The notes beneath the pieces are model-generated. The model was not told the origin of the DNA. It was given only the letters and a program-made list of their open reading frames with translations, and ran no database searches. Positions 1 to 7,022 of a stretch of DNA of 7,028 nucleotides are shown here, one piece after another. The position numbers and the translations under genes are program-made. Source of the stretch: Clostridia bacterium. Lineage in GTDB: Bacteria; Bacillota; Clostridia; Christensenellales; Borkfalkiaceae. The DNA lies in NCBI GenBank assembly GCA_017457345.1, contig JAFTHR010000147.1, forward strand, positions 1 through 7,028. Reading direction: 5' to 3'. Numbering within the stretch: the stretch's first letter is position 1; each line of letters starts with the position of its first letter.

Positions 1-849
1 CAGATCGAAGCGGTGCAAATGCTTGTCAAAAATAACGTGGCGGGGATGTTCGGCGGGAACCGTAAGAGTAAGAACTATGGCTCTTCTTGCGAATTCGCGG
101 ACTATCGGGATTATATGCCCGGAGACGACACCACGAAAATTGACTGGAACGCATACGCTCGTTTTGATAAACTGTACCAAAAACTGTATCTCGACGAACG
201 ACAAATGCATACACGTATTTATATCGACGGTAGCCGTTCTATGGCGTACGGAGATGAAAAGAAGGCGGAACAAGCGTTAAAACTTGCCGCCGCTTTGGCG
301 TACGTTGCCGTTGCGGATATGGATAAAGTTTCGGTGTACGTAATCCACGGCAATCAAGTGGAAAGCGTGTTTTCTAGCGTTGTGGGAAAAGAAGCGTTCC
401 TTCGTGAAGTAGGAAAACTTGATAGCGTGGTATTCGACGGCGATAGCCAAATAGGGGAAGCGATTTTGCAATCCAAAGTGGGCTATGGCGACGGGATGTC
501 GGTGATTATTTCCGACTTTTTCACGGAAGAAAATTACGAGCGCGCTATCGACTATTTAACGGATAAAAAGCGCCACGTTTTGTGTATGCAGGTTTTAGCA
601 AAGGAAGAATTAAAGCCGCAGGCGCGCGGAAAGATGCATTTCTACGATTCGGAAGACGCCGAAAAAACTTACCGCAAAAATATCGATAGAGAAATTGCCA
701 AGGCGTATAAAGCGGCGCTGGAATACACCGTTTCTCGCATTGAAAACTACTGTATGGCGCGCGGCGCAGACTACGTTATGGTTGCCGCCGAGCATACGAT
801 TGCGGAAGTGTTCTTTGGGAAAATGGTTGATAAGGGGGTGCTCAAATGA
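1..849 (+). CDS. DUF58 domain protein, MoxR-associated (5' end outside window)
   Basis: The frame is open to the left edge, so about ten or more N-terminal residues are missing. The GTG at 13 and ATG at 19 have no convincing Shine-Dalgarno and would remove residues that family members normally have. Numbering from the first codon, the DUF58 signature is clear: EFADYRDYMPGDD at 31-43, then IDWNAYAR from 47. A VWA-like fold follows, with the metal-site motif DGSRS (D76, S78, S80), S149 where Thr is usual, and D172 in ISDF. No membrane segment or signal peptide is visible, so it is probably cytoplasmic. In established MoxR operons the DUF58 gene directly follows the AAA+ ATPase gene, and the products are thought to act together in assembling or activating other proteins; the target here is unknown. 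The stop overlaps the next start as ATGA. Family call is near certain; function is inference. Confidence 0.93.
   Translation, partial: QIEAVQMLVKNNVAGMFGGNRKSKNYGSSCEFADYRDYMPGDDTTKIDWNAYARFDKLYQKLYLDERQMHTRIYIDGSRSMAYGDEKKAEQALKLAAALAYVAVADMDKVSVYVIHGNQVESVFSSVVGKEAFLREVGKLDSVVFDGDSQIGEAILQSKVGYGDGMSVIISDFFTEENYERAIDYLTDKKRHVLCMQVLAKEELKPQARGKMHFYDSEDAEKTYRKNIDREIAKAYKAALEYTVSRIENYCMARGADYVMVAAEHTIAEVFFGKMVDKGVLK
832..840 (+). promoter_or_regulatory. Shine-Dalgarno of the BatA-like gene
   Basis: AAGGGGGTG differs from AAGGAGGTG at one base and ends 5 nt before the ATG at 846. It lies inside the DUF58 coding sequence and fixes the start at the ATGA overlap. Confidence 0.8.
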
Positions 850-2693
850 GATTGTTATACCCCTTAGGGTTGCTCGGTTTAATCGGCGTGCCCGTTTTGA
901 TTTTGATTTACATACTCAAAAACAAATACACCGAACAAACCGTTTCTTCCACCTATTTATGGACGCTTAGCGAAAAGTTCTTAAAACGCAAAAAACCGAT
1001 TAGTAAAATGGCGGGCATTATTAGCCTTGCCTTGCAGATTGCGGCGGTCGTATTCCTTTCGGTTGCGCTCGCCAACCCCGTGTTCATTTTACCGAATGCG
1101 GCAAACGATTATTGCTTTATTTTGGATGGCTCTGGTAGTATGCACACCGTGCAAGGAAATACCACGCGGTTCGATTTAGCAAAAATGGAAATTGAAAACG
1201 TAATTGAAGATTCTGCGGACGGCAGTTCGTATACCCTTGTGTTCGTGGGGGATGCAACGAACGTGGTGTACGAAAAGGTAGAAGATAAGAAAAAGGCAGT
1301 CACCCTTTTGCAAGAGTTAAACGCTTCTAGCCTTGCAAGCGGCGTGGCGGACGCCGTTGCTATCGCACAAGAATACTTTAACGAAAACCCTGCGCTCGTC
1401 ACCTATCTCGTTTCGGATAAGGAATATGCAGGAAAACAATACGTTAACACCATTAACGTTTCGGATTCGAGCGAGAACTACGCCGTTGCCGAAATCAACT
1501 ATGCCGTTGGAGAAAACGGCTTAACCGTGTATGCCGAAGTCGTTTCTTACGAAAGCGACAAAACGCTTACGGTGGAATTGTACGTGAACGGCGAAGGCGT
1601 GCCTGCTCAAACGCAAACGGTATCGGTGCAAAAAATGGTGCACACCCCCGTTTCGTTTACGAGCGATAAAACGAATTTCGATTCCTTGCGCGTTCGCGTA
1701 AAGGAGAGCGACGCACTTTCTCTCGATAACGAAATGGTGCTCTATAACGTGCATAAGGAAAACGAGTATTCGGTGCTTCTCGTGAGCGATAGACCGTTTT
1801 TCATCAATTCGCTTTTCGATACGGTGAGCGAGGCGGACGTGACGGTGCTTGCAACGAATGCGTACAACGCGCCCACGGGCTACGATTTGTATATCTTTGA
1901 TTGCTATGCGCCGGCTACGCTACCGAGCGACGGTGCGGTATGGTTCTTTAACTTACAACAAAACGTGGACAAGACGGGGATTACCTATCAATCCACGGTA
2001 GAAATTGAAGAAAAGAGCGGTGTGGAAATTGAACTCGTGCAAACGGGTTCGAACGAATCCATGGCGCTTTCTAGAGAACTCGACGGAAAGGGGATCTCCC
2101 TTTGCAAGTACGTGAAGTACGGCCGTATGCGTAATTTCACAACGGTGTTTGAATACGAAGAAACGCCGATTGTCTTTTCTGGTACAAACGAATATGGCAA
2201 TAGAGAAGTGGTGTTCGCGTTCGATTTGCACGATTCGAATTTCCCCTTAAAACTCGATTATATCGTTTTAGGGCGCAATTTATTAGAATACTCTTTCCCC
2301 ACCGTGGTGGAAAGCGTTTTATACGAATGTGGAGACGACGCGCTCATCAACGTTGTTTCCGGTTGTGAAAGTATCCGTATCGAATCTCCTAGCGGGAGTA
2401 TTTCGTATTTGGATACGAACGAGGCAACGGCAACGTTTTTGCTTACGGAAATCGGCTCTTATAAAGTGACGACGAAGGTGGGCGACGTGTCCCGTGAATA
2501 CCATTTATACTCGTTGCTCGGGGAAGAAGAGAGAACTTCTTCTACCGTGGAAACGGTGAATTTACAAGGGCAAAGAAGTAACGTAAAGCGCGACGGGAAA
2601 TATCAAGACCTGATCGTGTATTTCGTGCTACTGTCGCTCTTATTCTTAGCGGACTGGGGGGTATACTGTTATGATAAATATCAGCTTCGATAA
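846..2693 (+). CDS. BatA-like membrane protein with one VWA domain
   Basis: A 615-residue protein. Residues 1-80 form the BatA/aerotolerance-regulator N-terminal module: a membrane segment at about 4-24, a basic loop (KFLKRKK), and a second segment at about 55-78. A VWA domain follows (about 88-200) with metal-site motif DGSGS (D94, S96, S98), S161 in the usual Thr position and D191 in LVSD. Next come a beta-sandwich region (about 210-300), a class I glutamine-amidotransferase-like lobe without visible catalytic residues (about 308-475, ending in the family-typical FDLHDSNFPL at 459-468), an Ig-like region (about 490-565), and a C-terminal membrane helix (589-608). The basic loop suggests that the VWA and later domains face outward. 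The gene overlaps its upstream neighbour by 4 bp and its downstream neighbour by 23 bp. The family is clear. It probably works with MoxR and DUF58, but its ligand is unknown. The names BatA and aerotolerance come from Bacteroides homologues and do not prove the same role here. Confidence 0.92.
   Translation: MRLLYPLGLLGLIGVPVLILIYILKNKYTEQTVSSTYLWTLSEKFLKRKKPISKMAGIISLALQIAAVVFLSVALANPVFILPNAANDYCFILDGSGSMHTVQGNTTRFDLAKMEIENVIEDSADGSSYTLVFVGDATNVVYEKVEDKKKAVTLLQELNASSLASGVADAVAIAQEYFNENPALVTYLVSDKEYAGKQYVNTINVSDSSENYAVAEINYAVGENGLTVYAEVVSYESDKTLTVELYVNGEGVPAQTQTVSVQKMVHTPVSFTSDKTNFDSLRVRVKESDALSLDNEMVLYNVHKENEYSVLLVSDRPFFINSLFDTVSEADVTVLATNAYNAPTGYDLYIFDCYAPATLPSDGAVWFFNLQQNVDKTGITYQSTVEIEEKSGVEIELVQTGSNESMALSRELDGKGISLCKYVKYGRMRNFTTVFEYEETPIVFSGTNEYGNREVVFAFDLHDSNFPLKLDYIVLGRNLLEYSFPTVVESVLYECGDDALINVVSGCESIRIESPSGSISYLDTNEATATFLLTEIGSYKVTTKVGDVSREYHLYSLLGEEERTSSTVETVNLQGQRSNVKRDGKYQDLIVYFVLLSLLFLADWGVYCYDKYQLR
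2656..2661 (+). promoter_or_regulatory. G-rich ribosome binding site of the double-VWA gene
   Basis: A run of six G lies 9 nt before the ATG at 2671, inside the end of the BatA-like gene. It resembles the G-rich site of the previous gene and supports the 23-bp overlap as the true junction. It is weaker than a standard GGAGG because it needs a G-U pair. Confidence 0.6.
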
Positions 2694-5364
2694 CCCCTGG
2701 CTACTTCTACTTGCTATCCCCGTGTTCGGTTTTATTATCGCGGGGTACTGTATTGCGATCGGTAAAGAAAACCGAACCAAACATATCGTGGCTTCGTTCG
2801 TATTGCACTTGGTGATGGCGGCGTGTATCGTCCTTTCCACGGCAGGCACGGTGTTAACGTGCGTTTTAACCAAAACGGAAGTGTACGTTTTGGCGGACGT
2901 TTCCTATTCGGCAAATGCGAATTTGGACACGGTGAACGGGTACGTGCAGAAGGTAAAAAAAGGCTTGCCCAAAAACGCCGAAATGGGCGTAATTTGTTTT
3001 GGGAAAGACCAACAACTTGTCACCGAAATGGGCGAAAAAATCGTCAGCGTAAAAGAAGCGCAGGTAGACGAGAGTGCAACGGATATCGTTTCGGCGCTAG
3101 AATATGCTTCCACGCTTTTCTCCGAGGACGTTATTAAGCGTATCGTACTCATTACGGACGGGAAACAAACGGGCGGAGAAGCCGCCGCGGAACTTGTAAA
3201 CGCCGTTGAAAAACTTTACGCGCAAAACGTGTACGTGGATGCAATGTACGTAAACGATAATCTCTCTCCCAACGCAAAAGAAGTGCAAATTTCCACGGCT
3301 TCGTATATGCAATCCACCTACTTAAACCACGAAACCAAGGCACAGGTAATGGTGCAAACCACCTATGAAACCCCTGCCGTAGTTTCGCTCTATAAAGACG
3401 GGGTAAAGGTAAAGGACGTGGCGCAACGCTTAACCGTTGGATTAAACGTTGTGAATTTCGATCTCTTTACTGCCGCTCGCGGCACGTATGACTACGAGGT
3501 GCGGGTGCAAGCCGCAGAAGACGAACTTTCGCTTAATAACGCCTACGGGTTTACGCAAACGGTGTCGGGCGAAATGCGCGTGCTTCTAATTTCTGGAAAC
3601 GCTGCGGATGAAGCGTCGATTGAAACGTTGTACGGCGATAAGGCTACGGTAGATGCCTATATTAACACCACGGACGTGCCTTTCACGGTAGAGCAACTTT
3701 GCAAGTACTACGAGATTGTGATTTCCGATTTCGACGTGGATACACTCGAATACGATACCACGTTTTTAGATTCGCTGAACGTAGTCACGCAAACGTACGG
3801 CAAGAGCCTACTCACGTTTGGGGATATGCGAATTCAGGATCAAGACGAGAACGAAACGTTAACGACTTTTAGCGGGATGTTGCCCGTAAACTACGGCAAC
3901 GCAAACCAAGGCGCAAAGTTCTTATCGATCGTGCTCGATATTTCTTCGAGTATGGACGGGCGCGGCCACTTTATTCTGGCAAAGCACGCGGTGGAGCAAC
4001 TGATGGAACTTCTCGAATTTGAGAAGGACTATATCGCCGTCACGTACTTTGCGGATAAGGTGTATCCGTTCAAAGGGGCAACCACGTTCACGGAAGAAGT
4101 GAAAGAAGAAATTTTAGACGACTTGGAAGTTCGTGAAACCAAGCACGGCACGGCGATTGAAGAAGGCTTAAAAGTAGGCTATAACGAAGTTGTGCCGTAC
4201 GCGCAAACGATCGCGAATAAGCAAGTGATGTTAATTAGCGACGGGCTTCGTTTCTCGGGCTCGGATGAAGATTTAGGCGCAGTAGCCGCAGGGTATAAGA
4301 GTTTGGGGATTGCAACGTCTACCATTTTAACGAACTCGCGCGAAGTTGCCGATATTCAAGACGTAGAAGCAGAGTACAACGGGTTGCTTTTAATGAAAGA
4401 TATCGCCGCGGACGGCGGTGGGAAATACTACCACGCGAAAACCACGGCGGAGATCAAGAAATTGATTTTAACGGAAGTGGCGGCGAACTTAACGGAATCC
4501 GTAGTACTCAACAAACCTTCCACGGTCATTTTATCCCGTGCTTCGGATAAATCGTTGCAGGGGGTAGATACGCAATCGTTTGCAAAGATCAATAGTTACG
4601 TAAACAGTACGCCGAAAGGCGGTGCAACCACGGTTCTTTCCACGTTATACGTCAACTCGGAAAACGTTTCCACCGAAGTGCCGCTTTATGCCTACTGGAA
4701 GTACGGCAACGGGCGGGTGGCAACGTTCACGAGCGCGCTTTCGGGGGACTGGTCGGCGGCGTTTAGAAACCAAACGGGCGAAAAGTTCCTTTCGAACGTG
4801 TTTGCCACCAACGTGCCGGCGCAAAAGGTTGAAAACCCGTACCTTGTGGATATGGTGTTCGACGGCTTGCACGCAACCGTTTCTCTCACGCCTGCCGTGG
4901 TGGATTTAGATGCCGTTGCAACGGTAGAAATCGTCACGCCGAACGGGCAATCGTACACGGATGAAATGGTGTTCTACGCTACGGGTTATACCTATCGCTT
5001 CTCGGCTTCCGAGTTAGGAAAATACACCGTTCGGGTAAATTATTCGTATGCGAACGTTTCTTTCCCTTCGGAGTGGACGTTCCACGCAACGTATGCATCC
5101 GAATACGATCGGTTTACAACCTTTGATCCTGCCGAGTTATACGCGGCACTCCGCAATCGCGGCGTGGTGAGTGAAGACGGAGAAATCACTTTGGTGAACG
5201 ACGAAAAAGCGGCTTCAACCTACGTGGTTCAATGCACCGTTCCTTTGGTAATGACGGCGGTTTTATTGTTCGTGATAGACGTTGCCGTTCGTAAACTCAA
5301 ATGGGCGGATATCAAGGGCTTATTCAAGCGCAAGAAAAAGGAAACGGGAGGTGGCAAGCAATGA
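2671..5364 (+). CDS. Membrane protein with two VWA domains and a glutamine-amidotransferase-like lobe
   Basis: An 897-residue protein. There are two N-terminal membrane helices (about 10-30 and 38-66) around a short basic loop. VWA-1 (about 70-200) has a full metal site: D76, S78, S80 (DVSYS), T137 and D163 in ITDG. A beta-sandwich (about 205-295) leads into an amidotransferase-like lobe (about 302-410) that shows LTFGD where a catalytic Cys elbow would be, so it is probably not an enzyme. VWA-2 (about 416-600) also has a full site: D423, S425, S427 (DISSS), T494 and D524 in ISDG. Residues 670-712 carry the family-typical YWKYGNGRVATFTSALSGDW. An Ig-like region (about 725-805), a membrane helix (about 852-872) and a basic tail ending in KRKKKETGGGKQ follow. 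The topology places both VWA domains outside and the tail in the cytoplasm. This layout matches large VWA proteins of the BatA/amidotransferase-like group. Its stop overlaps the lipoprotein start by ATGA. The ligand is unknown. Confidence 0.92.
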   Translation: MINISFDNPWLLLLAIPVFGFIIAGYCIAIGKENRTKHIVASFVLHLVMAACIVLSTAGTVLTCVLTKTEVYVLADVSYSANANLDTVNGYVQKVKKGLPKNAEMGVICFGKDQQLVTEMGEKIVSVKEAQVDESATDIVSALEYASTLFSEDVIKRIVLITDGKQTGGEAAAELVNAVEKLYAQNVYVDAMYVNDNLSPNAKEVQISTASYMQSTYLNHETKAQVMVQTTYETPAVVSLYKDGVKVKDVAQRLTVGLNVVNFDLFTAARGTYDYEVRVQAAEDELSLNNAYGFTQTVSGEMRVLLISGNAADEASIETLYGDKATVDAYINTTDVPFTVEQLCKYYEIVISDFDVDTLEYDTTFLDSLNVVTQTYGKSLLTFGDMRIQDQDENETLTTFSGMLPVNYGNANQGAKFLSIVLDISSSMDGRGHFILAKHAVEQLMELLEFEKDYIAVTYFADKVYPFKGATTFTEEVKEEILDDLEVRETKHGTAIEEGLKVGYNEVVPYAQTIANKQVMLISDGLRFSGSDEDLGAVAAGYKSLGIATSTILTNSREVADIQDVEAEYNGLLLMKDIAADGGGKYYHAKTTAEIKKLILTEVAANLTESVVLNKPSTVILSRASDKSLQGVDTQSFAKINSYVNSTPKGGATTVLSTLYVNSENVSTEVPLYAYWKYGNGRVATFTSALSGDWSAAFRNQTGEKFLSNVFATNVPAQKVENPYLVDMVFDGLHATVSLTPAVVDLDAVATVEIVTPNGQSYTDEMVFYATGYTYRFSASELGKYTVRVNYSYANVSFPSEWTFHATYASEYDRFTTFDPAELYAALRNRGVVSEDGEITLVNDEKAASTYVVQCTVPLVMTAVLLFVIDVAVRKLKWADIKGLFKRKKKETGGGKQ
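5347..5353 (+). promoter_or_regulatory. Shine-Dalgarno of the lipoprotein gene
   Basis: GGAGGTG is a near-perfect anti-16S match ending 7 nt before the ATG at 5361. It settles the start: the same frame is open further upstream (an ATG at 5301), but that start has no such site and would bury the signal peptide. Confidence 0.88.
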
Positions 5365-6875
5365 AGAAACTAATGAGTTTTTTCTTGGCGATATGTAGCC
5401 TGTTTCTCGTTTCGTGCGCCACGTACACGGAAGGTACGCTCGGCGGCGTAAGCGGCGGCGGTGCGCAAGAAGATCAATTCACCGTCACGCTTGAATACAA
5501 CGATCAAGTTTTACCAACTGCCGATCTTTCGGTGGAAGGGTTAGAAGTTCAAATTACCGACGGGTTTAGTTATTACGAGTCCAAAGTAGGAGCAGACGGC
5601 GTTGCCCGTTTCAAAGAAACGGAAGGTAGTTTTAAAGTGACGCTTACGGGTTTGCCCGAGCAATACACGTATAATCCCAACGTATACACGGTATCGAACC
5701 AAATGCCGCACATTATTTTGTCGGTATACGAAGTATTAAAGCCGCGTAGCGGTAAAGGTACGAATTTGTACGATTGTTTCGAGATCAGTAAAGCCGGTAT
5801 TTACCGTGCCACGATCAAGAATGCGGCTTCGAAAGTGTACTATCAATTCCGCCCCACAATGAGTGGACAGTACGGGATAGAGTCTATTATTCCCACGAGT
5901 GTGAATAAAATTAACCCGAAAGCGGCAATTCATATCGGTACGTTTGCGTGGAAACCTACGCAACCGAACTACGTGCTCGATACGGGCGGTCAAAAGGCTT
6001 CCTATACCAAGAACTTTAAATACGACGTGCAGTTAACTTCGGATATGGTTGGGAACGTGTACACGTTCGTAATTTCGGCAACGGAAAAGAACGGCGTGTA
6101 TCCTTTGCAAGTAGATTTTGCACTCGTTCGCGTGGGGGAATTCACGCTAGAAACGAAAAACGTGCAAACGGTATTACCGCAGTCTATTCCTATGTACCGT
6201 TCTTCGGCGGATTATATGGCGTTTGTAAACAAGCACAACGGTGAAACGCGCGGAAAAGTTTGGACGAATCCCGAATCCTACAACAACGAAACGCATAACT
6301 ATTATTTTGACGGCGAGAAGTTCTATTATAGTGAGTTCGACGGGTTCTATCACGTTGACCTAGATATGGACGGCGACGGTGGTGATGCGGCAAGTGGTGC
6401 AGATCCTATTCTGTACGCAAAGGTTTCGCAGGCGAGTCGGTTCTTAGATCCGTTAAATACGGTAGAAAATGCGGGAAACAAATCGCTCACGATTGATGAA
6501 AAGAACTATAAACTGTTCGTGGAAGGCTACGATTCGCTCGTTAAAAAGGGGTATTACTGTGTGTATCAACCCGCCTACGGGATTTATTGCCCTTGCCATA
6601 TGCCGGATGCAGGCAGTTGCTTAGAAGGCTGTGAAACGTGCAATCCCGAGTGTACGCCTTGTCCGCCCGAACAAAAAGATCGCTTGGGCTATGCAGACGT
6701 TGCAAATGCCGACGGGGCTTGTCCCGTCACGCAAGAACTCAAAGATTTTTTGCAAAAATACTCTGTTTCGCAGCGACTTTATAACGACGGGAACGGTTGG
6801 GCGGAAAGCAAAGATCCTAGAATAGATTCCACGCACGAAAATCAATGGCTCTTCGCCTGCGGGTACTATTTGTAA
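5361..6875 (+). CDS. Lipoprotein with Asp-rich loop and cysteine-rich segment, family not recognised
   Basis: A 504-residue protein. It starts with a lipoprotein signal peptide: MKKLM, a hydrophobic stretch (6-17), and lipobox LVSC with C19 as the acylated residue. A Gly-rich linker follows (27-34). Residues 38-125 look like beta-rich Ig- or carboxypeptidase-regulatory-like sequence, and 140-262 like another beta-rich module (ISKAGIYRATIKN, GVYPLQVDFALVRVGEF). An acidic loop DLDMDGDGGD sits at 333-342 and could bind a cation. A segment from 400 to 434 has eight cysteines (400, 410, 412, 420, 424, 427, 431, 434) plus H413; further Cys are at 454 and 500. The protein ends in WLFACGYYL. I do not recognise a family. 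Because it is translationally coupled to the VWA genes and should sit on the same membrane face as their VWA domains, it is a candidate partner or substrate of the MoxR-VWA machinery; this is inference. Lipoprotein status is well supported, function is not. Confidence 0.9.
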   Translation: MKKLMSFFLAICSLFLVSCATYTEGTLGGVSGGGAQEDQFTVTLEYNDQVLPTADLSVEGLEVQITDGFSYYESKVGADGVARFKETEGSFKVTLTGLPEQYTYNPNVYTVSNQMPHIILSVYEVLKPRSGKGTNLYDCFEISKAGIYRATIKNAASKVYYQFRPTMSGQYGIESIIPTSVNKINPKAAIHIGTFAWKPTQPNYVLDTGGQKASYTKNFKYDVQLTSDMVGNVYTFVISATEKNGVYPLQVDFALVRVGEFTLETKNVQTVLPQSIPMYRSSADYMAFVNKHNGETRGKVWTNPESYNNETHNYYFDGEKFYYSEFDGFYHVDLDMDGDGGDAASGADPILYAKVSQASRFLDPLNTVENAGNKSLTIDEKNYKLFVEGYDSLVKKGYYCVYQPAYGIYCPCHMPDAGSCLEGCETCNPECTPCPPEQKDRLGYADVANADGACPVTQELKDFLQKYSVSQRLYNDGNGWAESKDPRIDSTHENQWLFACGYYL

Positions 6876-6890
6876 GGGAAAAAGGTGGAA

Positions 6891-6908
6891 TGTGAAAAAA
6901 ATTTCACA
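6891..6908 (+). promoter_or_regulatory. Palindrome upstream of a promoter, possible operator
   Basis: TGTGAAA - AAAA - TTTCACA has perfect 7-bp arms around 4 A. It ends 7 bp before the -35 hexamer at 6916, a usual place for an activator site or an A-rich UP element. The half sites resemble CRP/FNR/Rex boxes (TGTGA...TCACA), but the spacing between them is 8 rather than 6. There is no T-run after it, so it is not a good terminator. The regulator is unknown. Confidence 0.4.
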
Positions 6909-6930
6909 AAAACGTTTGACAAGTTTTTAG
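6892..6930 (+). other. Possible 12-codon micro-ORF (leader peptide or gene remnant)
   Basis: GTG at 6892 opens a 12-codon frame (MKKISQKRLTSF, stop TAG at 6928-6930), preceded by AAAGGTGG at 6881-6888. It lies 16 bp after the lipoprotein stop. The site is only 3 nt from the GTG, which is short, and the frame runs through the palindrome and the -35 box. It may be chance, a small coupled peptide, or the remains of a secreted-protein start. Evidence is weak. Confidence 0.15.
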
Positions 6931-6945
6931 AAATTGTTGTGTAAT
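6916..6945 (+). promoter_or_regulatory. Sigma-A-type promoter for the gene beyond the right edge
   Basis: A perfect -35 TTGACA (6916-6921), an 18-bp spacer, and a -10 TGTAAT (6940-6945, 5 of 6 to consensus) are seen. A-tracts at 6896-6901 and 6908-6912 could act as an UP element. Transcription would begin near 6952, leaving a 5' leader of about 77 nt inside the window. The spacer is one base longer than ideal. Confidence 0.72.
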
Positions 6946-6948
6946 AAG

Positions 6949-6990
6949 TAAAATAACGAATACGGGTTCGTTTACATATTCATTATTTTA
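6949..6990 (+). repeat. Imperfect inverted repeat, potential 5'-leader hairpin
   Basis: TAAAATAACGAAT (6949-6961) pairs with ATTCATTATTTTA (6978-6990): 12 of 13 pairs, one C-A mismatch, 16-nt loop. It begins almost at the predicted transcription start. A smaller competing hairpin, AACGAA (6955-6960) with TTCGTT (6967-6972), shares the left arm. Most pairs are A-U, so stability is modest. It could protect the mRNA 5' end, or be chance in AT-rich DNA. Confidence 0.35.
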
Positions 6991-7022
6991 ATAAAAACGT
7001 TCTTCAAACAAAAAAATCAAAA

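Noticed and set aside
1109..1402. Minus-strand reading frames such as this one and others at 1521-1754 and 1953-2231
   Set aside because: They lie opposite well-supported genes, have no ribosome binding sites or recognisable domains, and are shadows of the + strand codon pattern.
3571..3900. Active glutamine amidotransferase
   Set aside because: The lobe keeps the general pattern, but the nucleophile position reads LTFGD with no Cys, and no His/Glu pair is evident.
5301..5360. Earlier start for the lipoprotein gene at 5301
   Set aside because: It would put 20 residues before the signal peptide and has no good ribosome binding site; the ATG at 5361 has GGAGGTG at the right distance and a proper lipoprotein signal.
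6630..6665. Ferredoxin-type iron-sulfur motif in the Cys-rich segment
   Set aside because: The spacing is CxxCxxxCxxCP, not CxxCxxCxxxCP, and the protein is exported as a lipoprotein.
6891..6908. CRP, FNR or Rex binding site
   Set aside because: These sites have TGTGA-N6-TCACA; here the gap is 8 bases, so the half-site match alone does not justify the name.
6891..6912. Rho-independent terminator
   Set aside because: The stem is only 7 bp, A/T-rich, and followed by AAAACG with no T-tract on the + strand; the minus strand also lacks a T-run after the stem.
6971..6992. Second promoter with TTTACA at 6971
   Set aside because: No acceptable -10 lies 16-18 bp downstream; the TTTAAT at 6987-6992 is only 10 bp away.
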